A stretch of DNA of 33,429 nt from Acidobacteriaceae bacterium (GTDB lineage: Bacteria; Acidobacteriota; Terriglobia; Terriglobales; Acidobacteriaceae), in NCBI GenBank assembly GCA_003131635.1, contig PKVZ01000046.1, positions 6,595-40,023 on the forward strand, written 5' to 3'. A model generated the notes under the pieces. The model was not told the origin of the DNA. It was given only the letters and a program-made list of their open reading frames with translations, and did not search any database. Both the position numbers and the translations under genes were made by a program. The stretch's first letter is position 1, and each line of letters opens with the position of its first letter. Below are positions 17,003 to 24,991 of the stretch, one piece after another.

Positions 17003-17910
17003 CCGATGCGAATCAGCCACAGCGATCCCACGGAAACCAGCAACCACAGGATAATTCCCTGCAGCAACGGCCGAGGTCCAACTTGTTTGACTGTTGCCAC
17101 TGAGATCCCGCTGCCGATCAGGAACAGAGTAGCGGTTAGCCCAATCTTCGCGATCTTCACGGCAAGAGAATATTCGTGCGCTCCGGCCGGAAGATACGTG
17201 TTGCACACGGCCGCGAGGCAGAACAAACCGATGAACCAGGGCCACTGAATCTTCGCCTTGGCGCGGCGCACCATAGCCGTCGCCACCGAGAGCGGAACAA
17301 TCCACAAGGCGCGCGCCAGTTTTACCGTGGTTGCAATGGCTAATGCCACAGCGCCATATTTGGCCGCGGCGCCCACCACCGAACTGGTGTCATGAATTGC
17401 CAGCGCCGCCCACAGTCCAAACTGCGATTGGCTAAGCTTGAGCGCCGCGCCGATGGCGGGAAAAATGAGCAGCGCCACCGAGTTCAGCACGAACACAGTT
17501 CCCAGTGCGATGGCCATTTCCTCGTCGCTGGCCTGCGTGATGGGCCCGACGGCGGCAATCGCGCTCCCGCCGCAAATCGCAGTCCCAGTGGAAATGAGAA
17601 ATGCTGGCACGCGTTGGACATTAAGCAGAGCGCCCAGCCCCATGCCGACAACCAGCGCGAAGCTGATCCCCAGCAGGGTATAGACAAAGCCGCTGCGCCC
17701 GGCCTGCACGACCTGATGCAGATTCATTCCGAAGCCAAGCCCCACGACGGAAGCCTGCAAAAGATACTTGGAAGACTTCTTCGCCTCGCGGCCGTAAGGA
17801 TGCGGCAATGTCAGACCAAACACCAGTCCAAGCGCCAGCGCCACCGGCGGAGACACGAAGCCGCTGGCACTCACCAGCAAACACAAAATAAAAATGATGC
17901 GAGGAAGCAT
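16987..17910 (-). CDS. YeiH/UPF0324 family membrane protein (putative sulfate/anion exporter)
   Basis: This encodes 307 residues from ATG 17910, with about ten hydrophobic helices. The family signature GTAICGGSAIAAVGP is at about 113-127, and LAIHDTSSVVGAA with LFLIGSGIS complete the typical pattern. Members are annotated as putative sulfate exporters, but transport has been shown for few, so the substrate is open. It is the first gene of a compact minus-strand set with the ATL and pentapeptide genes; overlap with ATL indicates translational coupling. The upstream site is weak. Confidence 0.9.
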   Translation of the reverse strand: MLPRIIFILCLLVSASGFVSPPVALALGLVFGLTLPHPYGREAKKSSKYLLQASVVGLGFGMNLHQVVQAGRSGFVYTLLGISFALVVGMGLGALLNVQRVPAFLISTGTAICGGSAIAAVGPITQASDEEMAIALGTVFVLNSVALLIFPAIGAALKLSQSQFGLWAALAIHDTSSVVGAAAKYGAVALAIATTVKLARALWIVPLSVATAMVRRAKAKIQWPWFIGLFCLAAVCNTYLPAGAHEYSLAVKIAKIGLTATLFLIGSGISVATVKQVGPRPLLQGIILWLLVSVGSLWLIRIGWIAL

Positions 17911-17990
17911 TCGAGAAAAGGCCGGAGCGGCCGGACCATGCGCGGCGGATCACGAGCCGCGATTCATGAGCCCCACTTCGCGGCCGCGGA

Positions 17991-18341
17991 TTAGGCGGCC
18001 TTCCGGAAGGATTCGATGGCTTCCGCCTCGGAGTTGTATACGTCGAAAACCGTAAGCAACTTGGTGACTTGCAGCAGATCGCCCACGCGCTTGGTCAGGT
18101 TCGTTAACTTGATTGTGCCGCCAGCGTTCTGCGCGGTAGTGCGCAGCGCCACAAGCGTGCCCAGTCCGCCGGAATCGATATAATTCACTTCGCCCAGGTT
18201 GAGCACGATGCGATTATTCTCTGACACGGCCTTCTTCACGGTCTCCCGTATGAGTGACGACTCCTCGCCGAACACAATGCGGCCGGTGCAATCCACGACT
18301 ACAATTCCATCTTTCGTTTTTGTTGCCAACTTTAATTGCAT
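17991..18341 (-). CDS. STAS-domain anti-sigma-factor antagonist (SpoIIAA/RsbV-like)
   Basis: This encodes 116 residues from ATG 18341, chosen because AGGAG lies about eight bases upstream and the STAS fold starts immediately; the open frame continues far upstream through antisense dnaX and is spurious. The motif LGEVNYIDSGGLGTL (49-63) contains Ser57, the position phosphorylated by an anti-sigma kinase in partner-switching systems. Unphosphorylated antagonist binds the anti-sigma factor and frees the sigma factor. No kinase or sigma gene is adjacent, so the partners are encoded elsewhere. It is transcribed divergently from dnaX across 162 bases. Confidence 0.92.
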   Translation of the reverse strand: MQLKLATKTKDGIVVVDCTGRIVFGEESSLIRETVKKAVSENNRIVLNLGEVNYIDSGGLGTLVALRTTAQNAGGTIKLTNLTKRVGDLLQVTKLLTVFDVYNSEAEAIESFRKAA

Positions 18342-18482
18342 CAAACGCTCCTTTGTTGCCCAGCAATTCCGCCAAGACCAACCAGTTCCCGCACTTCGGG
18401 TGACGCACCAGCCTATCGCTTGCGCTTTGCTTTTAGCAAGCCTCCTGGGAAAGTGCCTTCCCGCCGGCATGCCGCCATCACG

Positions 18483-18488
18483 TATAAT
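18483..18488 (+). promoter_or_regulatory. Candidate -10 box of dnaX
   Basis: A perfect TATAAT lies 15 bases before the dnaX ATG, which would place the transcription start near 18495 and leave a leader of about nine bases. No good -35 box is seen at 16-18 bases. The very short leader agrees with the lack of a clear Shine-Dalgarno sequence before dnaX. Confidence 0.45.
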
Positions 18489-18503
18489 CGTCTCTTCCGG
18501 CTC

Positions 18504-20453
18504 ATGAGCTATACCGTCCTGGCACGTAAATATCGTCCGCAGAAATTCTCCGAGGTTATCGGACAAGAGCACGTCACCCGTACTCTGCAGAACGCCCTCG
18601 AACAGGGGCGCACCGCCCATGGTTACATTTTCAGCGGCCATCGCGGGATCGGAAAAACCACAGTGGCGCGCATTCTGGCCGCGGCCTTGAATTGCCGCTC
18701 GTCCGACAAACCGGTCGCCGAGCCTTGCGGCATCTGCGAATCCTGCACCGAGATTCGTGCGGGTAATGCGGTCGACGTCATCGAGATCGACGCCGCCACC
18801 AATCGCGGTATCGACGAAATCCGCGAACTGCGCGAAGCCGCACGCTACAAGCCCGCGCGCGACCGCTTCAAGATTTACATTCTCGACGAAGCTCACCAGA
18901 TTACCGACGCTGCCTTCAACGCTTTGCTTAAGACGTTGGAAGAACCGCCCGACCACATCGTCTTTATGCTGGCGACCACGCAGCCCGAGGACATTCCGCA
19001 GACCATCCGCTCGCGCTGCCAACATTTTAGTTTCCGGGCTGTAAAGTTTGACGATATTGTTGCGCAACTGCGCGATCTGGTCGGCCGCGAAAAGATTGAA
19101 GCGGATGACGATGCTCTTGCCCTGCTCGCCGAGGCTGGCGATGGCTCCATGCGCGATGCGCTGTCGATTCTCGATCAGGCAATCGCGTCATCGAGCGGAA
19201 GACTCACAGCCGATTCCGTGCGCAACCTGGTCGGCGCCGCGCCCGCGCACATACTCGAAGAAGTGATGCAAGCCATCGCCGGCGGCGCCAGTGAAGATGT
19301 GTTGCGGCATGTCGACCATCTCATCAGCGAAGGCCATAGCCCCACACATTTTGCGCGTCAGATGGTTCGTTTTTTGCGCAATGCCACCGTGGCCAAGATT
19401 GCAGGCAAAGAGTCTTCGCTGCTGCAGATATCGAGCGAAGAACGCGAACGCGTGCAGCGGGTTGCGGATCTGTTTGGCGAAGAAGATCTCACTCGTCATC
19501 TGCAGATCATGCTTCGAACCCATGGCGAACTGGGATACAAACAGGAACAGCGCTTCCACCTGGAACTCGGCCTGCTCAAGATGGCGCACGCGCAGCGCCT
19601 GTTGCCGATCGAGCAACTGCTGAGCGAGGTGTCCGCTTCGTCGAGCGTTGCCGGAGCGAACGCGTCCAGACCTGCGGCGCGGCCTTCGATTGTTGCGACC
19701 TCCGGGGCTGCCTCCGAGATGCGGCGGGCAGAGGGCGTTGCGGGAGTTCGTCCCAATCACGTTTCGCCGTTTGCAGCCGATTCCGCACGCAAGGGCACTC
19801 CGCGTCAGGAGTCGTCCGCGGACTTAGTTCCCGCAGGCGGTCCGCGAATGGTGGCGGGGGGAAGTCCGAATGTACGGGTGATCATGGGCGCCGCCGCACC
19901 CGCAAATCTCAGCCAAACTGCGTCAGAACCGGAACTCAATTCGCCAGCCGAGCCTGATCCCGAACCTGATCCCGAACCACGACTCCGGGCCGCGCCGCAA
20001 GCTTCGCAATTGGCCTCACAGCCCGCAGCCGCGGTGTCAGCCGCACCCATCGAGAGGCTGCAAAGCGCCGTACTGCAGGCGCTCACGGACGGCAATCAGC
20101 GCATCCTGGTCTCGATGCTCGAACCGGGCGAATGGTCGGTGGAAGGAAACGAAGTGGTGATCAAGGTCTCCCAGTCGCAGACCGTGGTCGACATGTCGCT
20201 AAGCGCCGACGCGAGGCGGCTGGCGATTGCCTCAGCCAGCGGCGTTCTGGGGCGGGCCGTCAAACTAAGGATTGTTCCCGGCGCTTCCGTAGCGACGGCA
20301 GAAAAACGCAACGGCAGCCTCTCCAGATTCAGCGGGACAAATTCGGAAGTCGGAGGCCGAGGCCGCGCTGAGCAGGATGCCGTAGTCCGCAGGCTGCAGG
20401 AAAAGTTCGGCGCTGAGATTCGTACGGTGATCGATTACAAGGAGAAGCGGTGA
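18504..20453 (+). CDS. dnaX: DNA polymerase III subunit gamma/tau
   Basis: This encodes 649 residues from ATG 18504, where family homology begins (MSYTVLARKYRPQKFSEVIG); the frame is open upstream but that stretch is not conserved. The protein is the ATPase of the clamp loader and, as tau, links it to the polymerase. Walker A is GHRGIGKT (45-52), the zinc site is Cys64, Cys75, Cys78 and Cys81, Walker B is DEAH (128-131), and the trans-acting SRC arginine finger is at 170-172. Residues from about 370 onward are a low-complexity Ala/Pro/Ser linker with a tandem EPDP micro-repeat near 490, followed by a conserved C-terminal domain. I saw no A-run plus hairpin that would indicate programmed frameshifting to gamma. 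ybaB and recR follow, the classical gene set. Confidence 0.95.
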   Translation: MSYTVLARKYRPQKFSEVIGQEHVTRTLQNALEQGRTAHGYIFSGHRGIGKTTVARILAAALNCRSSDKPVAEPCGICESCTEIRAGNAVDVIEIDAATNRGIDEIRELREAARYKPARDRFKIYILDEAHQITDAAFNALLKTLEEPPDHIVFMLATTQPEDIPQTIRSRCQHFSFRAVKFDDIVAQLRDLVGREKIEADDDALALLAEAGDGSMRDALSILDQAIASSSGRLTADSVRNLVGAAPAHILEEVMQAIAGGASEDVLRHVDHLISEGHSPTHFARQMVRFLRNATVAKIAGKESSLLQISSEERERVQRVADLFGEEDLTRHLQIMLRTHGELGYKQEQRFHLELGLLKMAHAQRLLPIEQLLSEVSASSSVAGANASRPAARPSIVATSGAASEMRRAEGVAGVRPNHVSPFAADSARKGTPRQESSADLVPAGGPRMVAGGSPNVRVIMGAAAPANLSQTASEPELNSPAEPDPEPDPEPRLRAAPQASQLASQPAAAVSAAPIERLQSAVLQALTDGNQRILVSMLEPGEWSVEGNEVVIKVSQSQTVVDMSLSADARRLAIASASGVLGRAVKLRIVPGASVATAEKRNGSLSRFSGTNSEVGGRGRAEQDAVVRRLQEKFGAEIRTVIDYKEKR

Positions 20454-20564
20454 AGATCAGGTCTTAGTCTTTAGGTCTGAGGAAACCGCATCCGCTAGTT
20501 CTACGACTCGACCCTGAGATCTGAGATCTAACAGCTAGAACCCAAAGAGCAATGGAAGGCACAA

Positions 20565-20861
20565 ATGGGCGGATTCAATCTGCAAGAACTGATGTCGAAA
20601 GCAAAGTCGCAGTACGATAGCCTGCAGAAGAAGATGCAGGAAACGGTCGTGGAAGCCTCGTCTGGCGGGGGCACGGTGACGGCGAAGATGGACGGCCGCA
20701 AGCAGTTGCTCAGCCTGCGCATCGATCCTGAAGCTGTGAAATCGGGCGACGTGGAGATGCTGCAGGACTTGGTTCTCGCCGCCGTCAACGAAGCCGCGCG
20801 CAAAGTCGATGGAGCGATGCAATCCACGGTAGGCGGCATGCTGGGCGGCCTGGGAATGTAG
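20565..20861 (+). CDS. ybaB: YbaB/EbfC family nucleoid-associated protein
   Basis: This encodes 98 residues from ATG 20565 with GGAAGG five bases upstream. It has the standard size and pattern: a Met/Gln-rich N-terminal helix (ELMSKAKSQYDSLQKKMQE), a Gly-rich turn (EASSGGGTVTAKMDGRKQL) and a C-terminal helix ending GGMLGGLGM. YbaB dimers bind DNA as a clamp and are almost always encoded between dnaX and recR, as here. The 111-base gap from dnaX contains a loosely repeated AGATCTGAG-type sequence and no clear promoter. Confidence 0.93.
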   Translation: MGGFNLQELMSKAKSQYDSLQKKMQETVVEASSGGGTVTAKMDGRKQLLSLRIDPEAVKSGDVEMLQDLVLAAVNEAARKVDGAMQSTVGGMLGGLGM

Positions 20862-20870
20862 GCAATTGAA

Positions 20871-20974
20871 TAATTTAGTAATTGGGTAATTGGGTAATTT
20901 GCAACGCTCCCTGACTGCGAGTTTCAACCATACGATTTTCAAATTACCCAATTACCCGATTACCAAATTACTAG
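20871..20974. repeat. AT-rich fold-back repeat between ybaB and recR
   Basis: The left arm 20871-20901 contains iterated GGTAATTG-like units. The right arm 20940-20974 is its near reverse complement with one extra unit, and the loop is 38 bases. The hairpin ends ten bases before the recR ATG and replaces any visible Shine-Dalgarno sequence. It is far more AT-rich than its surroundings, which suggests an inserted palindromic element rather than native leader sequence. Confidence 0.75.
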
Positions 20975-20983
20975 ATTTTCCCT

Positions 20984-21583
20984 ATGTCTAAATTTGCGGA
21001 ACCGATGTCGCGGCTGATCAACGAGCTGAAGAAGTTGCCGGGCGTAGGCTCGAAGAGCGCCCAGCGGCTGGCATTCTACATTCTGCGTGCCAGCGACGAG
21101 GATGCCGAGGCGTTGGCCGCGGCGGTGCGCGATGTGAAGGCCAACCTGCGCCTGTGTTCGGTCTGTAACAACATCACTGATGTTGACCCATGCGTCTATT
21201 GCACCAGCGCAACCCGCAACCAGCGCCTGGTGTGCGTAGTGGAAGAGCCCACCAACATCGCCGCCATCGAAAAAACCAAGCACTTCAACGGCGTCTACCA
21301 CGTGCTGCACGGATCGCTCTCGCCCTTGCACGGCATAGGGCCGGAGCAATTGCGCATCGCCAATCTGATTGCGCGCGTCGATGCGGGCAACGTGGATGAA
21401 GTCATCGTGGCCACCAACCCCACGGTCGAAGGCGAAGCCACTGCTGCTTATCTGTCGCAGCAACTGAAGCGCGTCGGCGTGAAAGTGACGCGCATTGCGA
21501 TGGGCATCCCGGTCGGAAGCGACATCGAGTACACCGACGAGATCACCATGCTGAAGGCCATGGAAGGACGGCGGGAGTTGTAG
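20984..21583 (+). CDS. recR: Recombination mediator RecR
   Basis: This encodes 199 residues from ATG 20984, the family's usual start ([20 protein letters not shown]). RecR works with RecF and RecO to load RecA onto gapped DNA. Visible parts are the helix-hairpin-helix ([17 protein letters not shown], 16-31), the Cys4 zinc finger (Cys58, Cys61, Cys70, Cys73), the Toprim domain ([12 protein letters not shown], then [15 protein letters not shown]) and the C-terminal Walker-B-like [15 protein letters not shown]. Length is typical. No ribosome binding site is visible because the fold-back repeat lies directly upstream; translation may depend on coupling or a leaderless message. Confidence 0.96.
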   Translation: MSKFAEPMSRLINELKKLPGVGSKSAQRLAFYILRASDEDAEALAAAVRDVKANLRLCSVCNNITDVDPCVYCTSATRNQRLVCVVEEPTNIAAIEKTKHFNGVYHVLHGSLSPLHGIGPEQLRIANLIARVDAGNVDEVIVATNPTVEGEATAAYLSQQLKRVGVKVTRIAMGIPVGSDIEYTDEITMLKAMEGRREL

Positions 21584-21639
21584 AAGCTTTTGGCTTCCGG
21601 CTCTTGCCCCATTCGAACTTGCCATTCTCCGTGCCGGCG

Positions 21640-22191
21640 CTACGAGATCAAATCAGATTCAAGGAACACGTTGGCTTCTTCCTCGGCAGGAGCCAATCCT
21701 TCGGGAAGACTTCCGCGATTGTATTCCGCCATGCGGTTCTTCCACTTCAGGAAGTCGGTGATGCTTTGCGGCTCCACGCGGACCTCGACGCGGCGCAGGC
21801 TGGCCAGCAGCAGATTCATTTCGCAACGAAAGCCGCTGGCGCTGCGCAGGTTCTTCGCGGAGGCACGAGTCATTTCGATTCTTCCACGACGAAGTTCGAG
21901 CAGGCCCCAACCTGTGGGAAGGTCTTCCCCTCGAACCATTCCAGCGGAAACCAGATAAAAGCGCTCGCAGCCGACTCCCTGGTCCGGTTTGAGGCGGAAG
22001 GGCTTGGCGCGGTCGGCCAGAAAATCGGAGCGCGTGACTTTGCATTCGACCAGCACCGAATGGCAGGCACGCTTCCAGCCGATGGCGTCGGGCATCTCGC
22101 CGCTAACGCAGGCTTGTTCGGAGAGCACGACTCCACAGCGGTAGTTTCGCAGCCAGCGGACGGCCTTCTCGACTAGTTGGGCGTGAGTCAT
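21640..22191 (-). CDS. MmcB-like PD-(D/E)xK nuclease-fold protein
   Basis: This encodes 183 residues from ATG 22191 with a poor ribosome binding site. The N-terminal half has the pattern of a PD-(D/E)xK core: Pro34-Asp35 (GEMPDAIGW), then Glu49-Cys-Lys51 in VLVECKVTRSDFLADRAKPF, followed by ERFYLVSAG. This resembles the MmcB family, a damage-inducible putative DNA-repair group, in which a metal-binding Asp/Glu/Lys triad would act on DNA. The C-terminal 80 residues are basic then acidic and not conserved to my knowledge. It sits convergently behind recR, 56 bases away. The nuclease fold is motif-based, and activity is unproven. Confidence 0.6.
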   Translation of the reverse strand: MTHAQLVEKAVRWLRNYRCGVVLSEQACVSGEMPDAIGWKRACHSVLVECKVTRSDFLADRAKPFRLKPDQGVGCERFYLVSAGMVRGEDLPTGWGLLELRRGRIEMTRASAKNLRSASGFRCEMNLLLASLRRVEVRVEPQSITDFLKWKNRMAEYNRGSLPEGLAPAEEEANVFLESDLIS

Positions 22192-22273
22192 GGGTTGGGC
22201 TTCCGGCTCTCGGCGTCCGGCTTCCGGTAGAACATTTGTATCCGGAAAAGCGGGTTCGCGGAAGTCCCTGGAG

Positions 22274-22292
22274 GGCTACTCGTAAAGTAGCC
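22274..22292. other. Perfect 7-bp hairpin in the gap before the two-repeat secreted protein
   Basis: GGCTACT (22274-22280) pairs with AGTAGCC (22286-22292) around CGTAA. No T-run follows on either strand, so it is not an intrinsic terminator. It lies in the 240-base divergent gap between 22191 and 22432. A weak promoter match, TTGACG (22347-22352) with TAGGTT (22370-22375) at 17-base spacing, lies downstream and could serve the plus-strand gene. Confidence 0.35.
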
Positions 22293-22431
22293 TGTGGAAA
22301 TCTGCCTGAAAATGTTGCCGGCGGGAGGCGGACGTCCTCAGCGGATTTGACGGAAAGCGTATCTAGGATTAGGTTGTTTCCGGGCCCGAAAACAAGATTC
22401 TGACTTAATCCCTTAAGGAGATTCGAAAAAG

Positions 22432-22971
22432 ATGAAAAAGATTGTCCGTGCATCTCTGGTGCTTCTGCTTTTGTGTGCGTTTGGCTGGGCCGCACAGGAC
22501 GTTGTCGGTGCTGTCCATGGAACCATCGTCAAATTGGATTCTGCTACGAAGACTGCCGTTGTAAAGAGTAAGGATGGCACGGAGCATAGCCTCAAGTTTG
22601 TTGACAAGACCACCGTCCACGGCGGCGAGGCCGCAGCGACGGGCACTAAAGACGCCTTTCACGGACTAACGGAAGGCACCGAAGTAGTGGCGCACTACAC
22701 CACCGCAGGTACGGAAAAGACGGCGGTTGAGATCGATAAAGTCGGCAAAGATGGTATTAAGTCGGTGGACGGAACCGTTACCCACATCGACCGCGCCGGC
22801 AAGACCATGGCGGTCAAGACCGCAGACGGCACGGAAGACACATTTCGGCTGACCGATCACGCTGCGGCCGATGCCGGCAAGGGCATCGCAAAAGGAACCG
22901 AGAAATCCGCGAAGGTGACGGTCTACTACACCGAACAAGCCGGCAAGAAAGTGGCCCACTTCTTCGAGTAA
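22432..22971 (+). CDS. Secreted protein with two internal repeats, unknown function
   Basis: This encodes 179 residues from ATG 22432; AAGGAG (22415-22420) is 11 bases upstream. A signal peptide (MKKIVRASLVLLLLCAFGWA-AQ) precedes two related modules of about 70 residues: VHGTIVKLDSATKTAVVKSK...GTEVVAHYT and VDGTVTHIDRAGKTMAVKTA...SAKVTVYYT. Both are strand-rich and Lys/Thr-rich and resemble small OB-like or DUF5666-type periplasmic domains, but I cannot assign a named family. It is probably a soluble periplasmic protein. It stands alone between divergent and convergent neighbours. Confidence 0.75.
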   Translation: MKKIVRASLVLLLLCAFGWAAQDVVGAVHGTIVKLDSATKTAVVKSKDGTEHSLKFVDKTTVHGGEAAATGTKDAFHGLTEGTEVVAHYTTAGTEKTAVEIDKVGKDGIKSVDGTVTHIDRAGKTMAVKTADGTEDTFRLTDHAAADAGKGIAKGTEKSAKVTVYYTEQAGKKVAHFFE

Positions 22972-23031
22972 ATCTTAGGGGGCATTCTTTTTCCGGCCAC
23001 GCGTAGTTGACGAACGCAAGGCGCTTGCTGC

Positions 23032-24678
23032 CTACAGGGCGGCACGGCGGAGTTGTGCCTGCCCAAACGCGGTCGCTCGACGGCTTCGGATCGAGGGATT
23101 CTTCATCGGCTTGATCACCACCGGGCGGTGAAGCACGGTCTCCAGCAAATGGCGCTCGGCGGCGATGGTTTGAGCAGATGATCCCAAGGGCGAATACCCT
23201 TCGGCGGCGATCTCCAGAGCTTCGTTCTGTTTCCCTTTGATCTGAACATTTTCAATGTGAATGCGGCGGATGTGGCCGTCGTGGGCGGCATCCATGGCAT
23301 TGGCCAGGCGAAGGATCGCAGCGAGTTGGATGGTTGCTTTCTGCTCGTCAGGGAAGAGATCGCGCAACAGTTTGTGCCTTCGAGTGGGCAAGGCTCCGCA
23401 GTGAAAGCGGGCAACCACGGCGGCGCGCTGCATGTCCGCGGGCTTCCAGCCTAATGGGTTGCCGTGGGCGCGAATCAAGTCGAAGCTAGTCTTGTGATGT
23501 CCCTTTTGGCCTTCGGATTTGCCGACATCGTGGAGAAGCGCGGCGGCGAGCAGACTGGAGCGGGCAGCGGCGAAGGCGACGGAAGGCTGCCATCCCCCGG
23601 CGAGAAGGCCGTCGTAGAGTTGAAGAGCCAGGCTGGCGACGCGCTCGGAGTGCGGGAAGTCGGGATCGAGGCCATTCGCCCAAAGCTTCATGCGGCGTGT
23701 GGCAAGAACTTCAATCTGTTTGCCCTGCGGCAGCCCAGCGCGCCAGACCTGCCACAGAGACTTCTCGCCCATCATTTTTTTTCGGTAGCCCTCGATGCGC
23801 TTGCTACGCTCGGAGAGGATTCGATCCCGCCAACGGCCGCGCGAATCTGCATCGGGAAAAACCTGGCAGGAAACGGCAGTGGCCCAGAGCACATCGAGAT
23901 CGTGGACCTCGCCGAGTAGGTCCTGGATCTCCTTGAGGTCGTTGCTCCAGGCTTTGTGCTCGACAGGAAGAAAGTTTTCCACGATGTAGCGGAAGCGTTT
24001 GATGCCGATGCGGAGACTGTGGAACGCAACTTGGGAGCGATTGCGCAAGGCGCGGTTGTGGAGTTCGCGGGCTGCGGTCCAGCGCTCCACAGCGAGGTGC
24101 TTAAAGAGCGCGCTGCCCTGCCGAATGCGGGCGGCCCGTGCGGGAAGAGACTTACTCCACTGGCGCCACTGTTTGCCGTCGAATTCTTCGAGAGCGGATT
24201 GCGCTTCATGCTGTTGTTCCTGCTCGCGGCGGCGCAGGATTTCGAGCAAGGTTTGGGCTGCCTGATCTGCTGTATCTGGAATGGAATCAGGAGTCAGTTG
24301 CGATTGTCGCCACGCAGGCGAGCCTGCCCTGGGCGGAACCGCAGGGTCGCCCACCTCCACACTTGCAGCCACTTTAGCTTCCGCTTGATCGAGCTTCTCC
24401 ACCCACTCCATCATGACTTGCACGTCGCGCAGGGCGCCGAGGCGTTGAAACAGGCGCCTGCCGGCCTTCTTCATCGCCTTCCAGTCGGGATCGGGATCGA
24501 GGGCCATTAATCCGTCGGCCAGGGAACGGCAACGGCGCAGCGCGACACGCAGATCATGAACCGGATCGGCCCCAAAATCCGTGGAGACATGCTCGCATTC
24601 CTCCAGAACCTGCAGCATCCAGTAGCGCAGGCCGGTGGTTTTTCTGGGTCGGGTTTTGCGAGTCGTCGAGGAAGGCAC
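23032..24678 (-). CDS. CHAD domain fused to Ppx/GppA-type HD domain
   Basis: This encodes 548 residues from GTG 24678 with a weak upstream site. Residues about 15-300 form a CHAD domain, an alpha-helical fold that binds polyphosphate: first basic helix HDLRVALRRCRS (41-52) and second basic helix HSLRIGIKRFRY (220-231), separated by a charged insertion (about 97-180). Residues about 340-520 match the HD domain normally found at the C-terminus of exopolyphosphatase/GppA: His343, His383-Asp384 (LLHDVGK), His394-His395 (GHHKTS) and the following RLANAMD helix. The actin-like catalytic domain of Ppx is absent. The intact metal ligands suggest a phosphohydrolase tethered to polyphosphate; this is inference. 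An embedded palindrome encodes part of the insertion. Confidence 0.85.
   Translation of the reverse strand: MPSSTTRKTRPRKTTGLRYWMLQVLEECEHVSTDFGADPVHDLRVALRRCRSLADGLMALDPDPDWKAMKKAGRRLFQRLGALRDVQVMMEWVEKLDQAEAKVAASVEVGDPAVPPRAGSPAWRQSQLTPDSIPDTADQAAQTLLEILRRREQEQQHEAQSALEEFDGKQWRQWSKSLPARAARIRQGSALFKHLAVERWTAARELHNRALRNRSQVAFHSLRIGIKRFRYIVENFLPVEHKAWSNDLKEIQDLLGEVHDLDVLWATAVSCQVFPDADSRGRWRDRILSERSKRIEGYRKKMMGEKSLWQVWRAGLPQGKQIEVLATRRMKLWANGLDPDFPHSERVASLALQLYDGLLAGGWQPSVAFAAARSSLLAAALLHDVGKSEGQKGHHKTSFDLIRAHGNPLGWKPADMQRAAVVARFHCGALPTRRHKLLRDLFPDEQKATIQLAAILRLANAMDAAHDGHIRRIHIENVQIKGKQNEALEIAAEGYSPLGSSAQTIAAERHLLETVLHRPVVIKPMKNPSIRSRRATAFGQAQLRRAAL
24308..24352. repeat. GC-rich palindromic element inside the CHAD-HD coding sequence
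   Basis: Within the variable charged insertion of the CHAD domain, the DNA carries GCAGGC-GA-GCCTGC (24314-24327), a perfect hairpin, followed by GGGCG (24331-24335) pairing with CGCCC (24348-24352). The corresponding residues (about 109-124, GDPAVPPRAGSPAWRQ) are Pro/Gly-rich, unlike the helical sequence on both sides. This suggests a dispersed palindromic repeat inserted in frame. Confidence 0.5.
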
Positions 24679-24991
24679 GGTAGGTTCCGGAGGCTTGCAA
24701 TATGGACGTTCCTATTTTCGCCGGAGACGACGGAGAACGCCAGTAACGGGAAGAGTCCCAAAGGAGTTCGCCACAACTGACAGCCCTTCGACTCCTCTCC
24801 GCGAAGACTCTGGCGGAATTCCCAGTTACCTTCGTAATGTGCAACCCCTTACCTGCTGGATTTAACCTTCTACTTGCAGAGTCTAGTTCGAGGAGCACCT
24901 TATCACGAACGCGAGTACATTTCATGCCAACCGGGCGGCATCGGCGCGCGCGTTTGTTCATAGCCTCAACATCCTGATCAAGTACGCCCGG

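Noticed and set aside
18342..19067. Upstream extension of the STAS frame to 358 codons
   Set aside because: It is antisense to dnaX; the STAS domain starts at ATG 18341 with its own AGGAG.
19960..19990. Tandem EPDP-encoding micro-repeat in dnaX
   Set aside because: A normal low-complexity linker of tau; no frameshift signal associated with it.
20454..20564. Possible fifth fold-back (AGATCTGAG-type units) between dnaX and ybaB
   Set aside because: The arms match only loosely and no confident stem could be drawn by eye.
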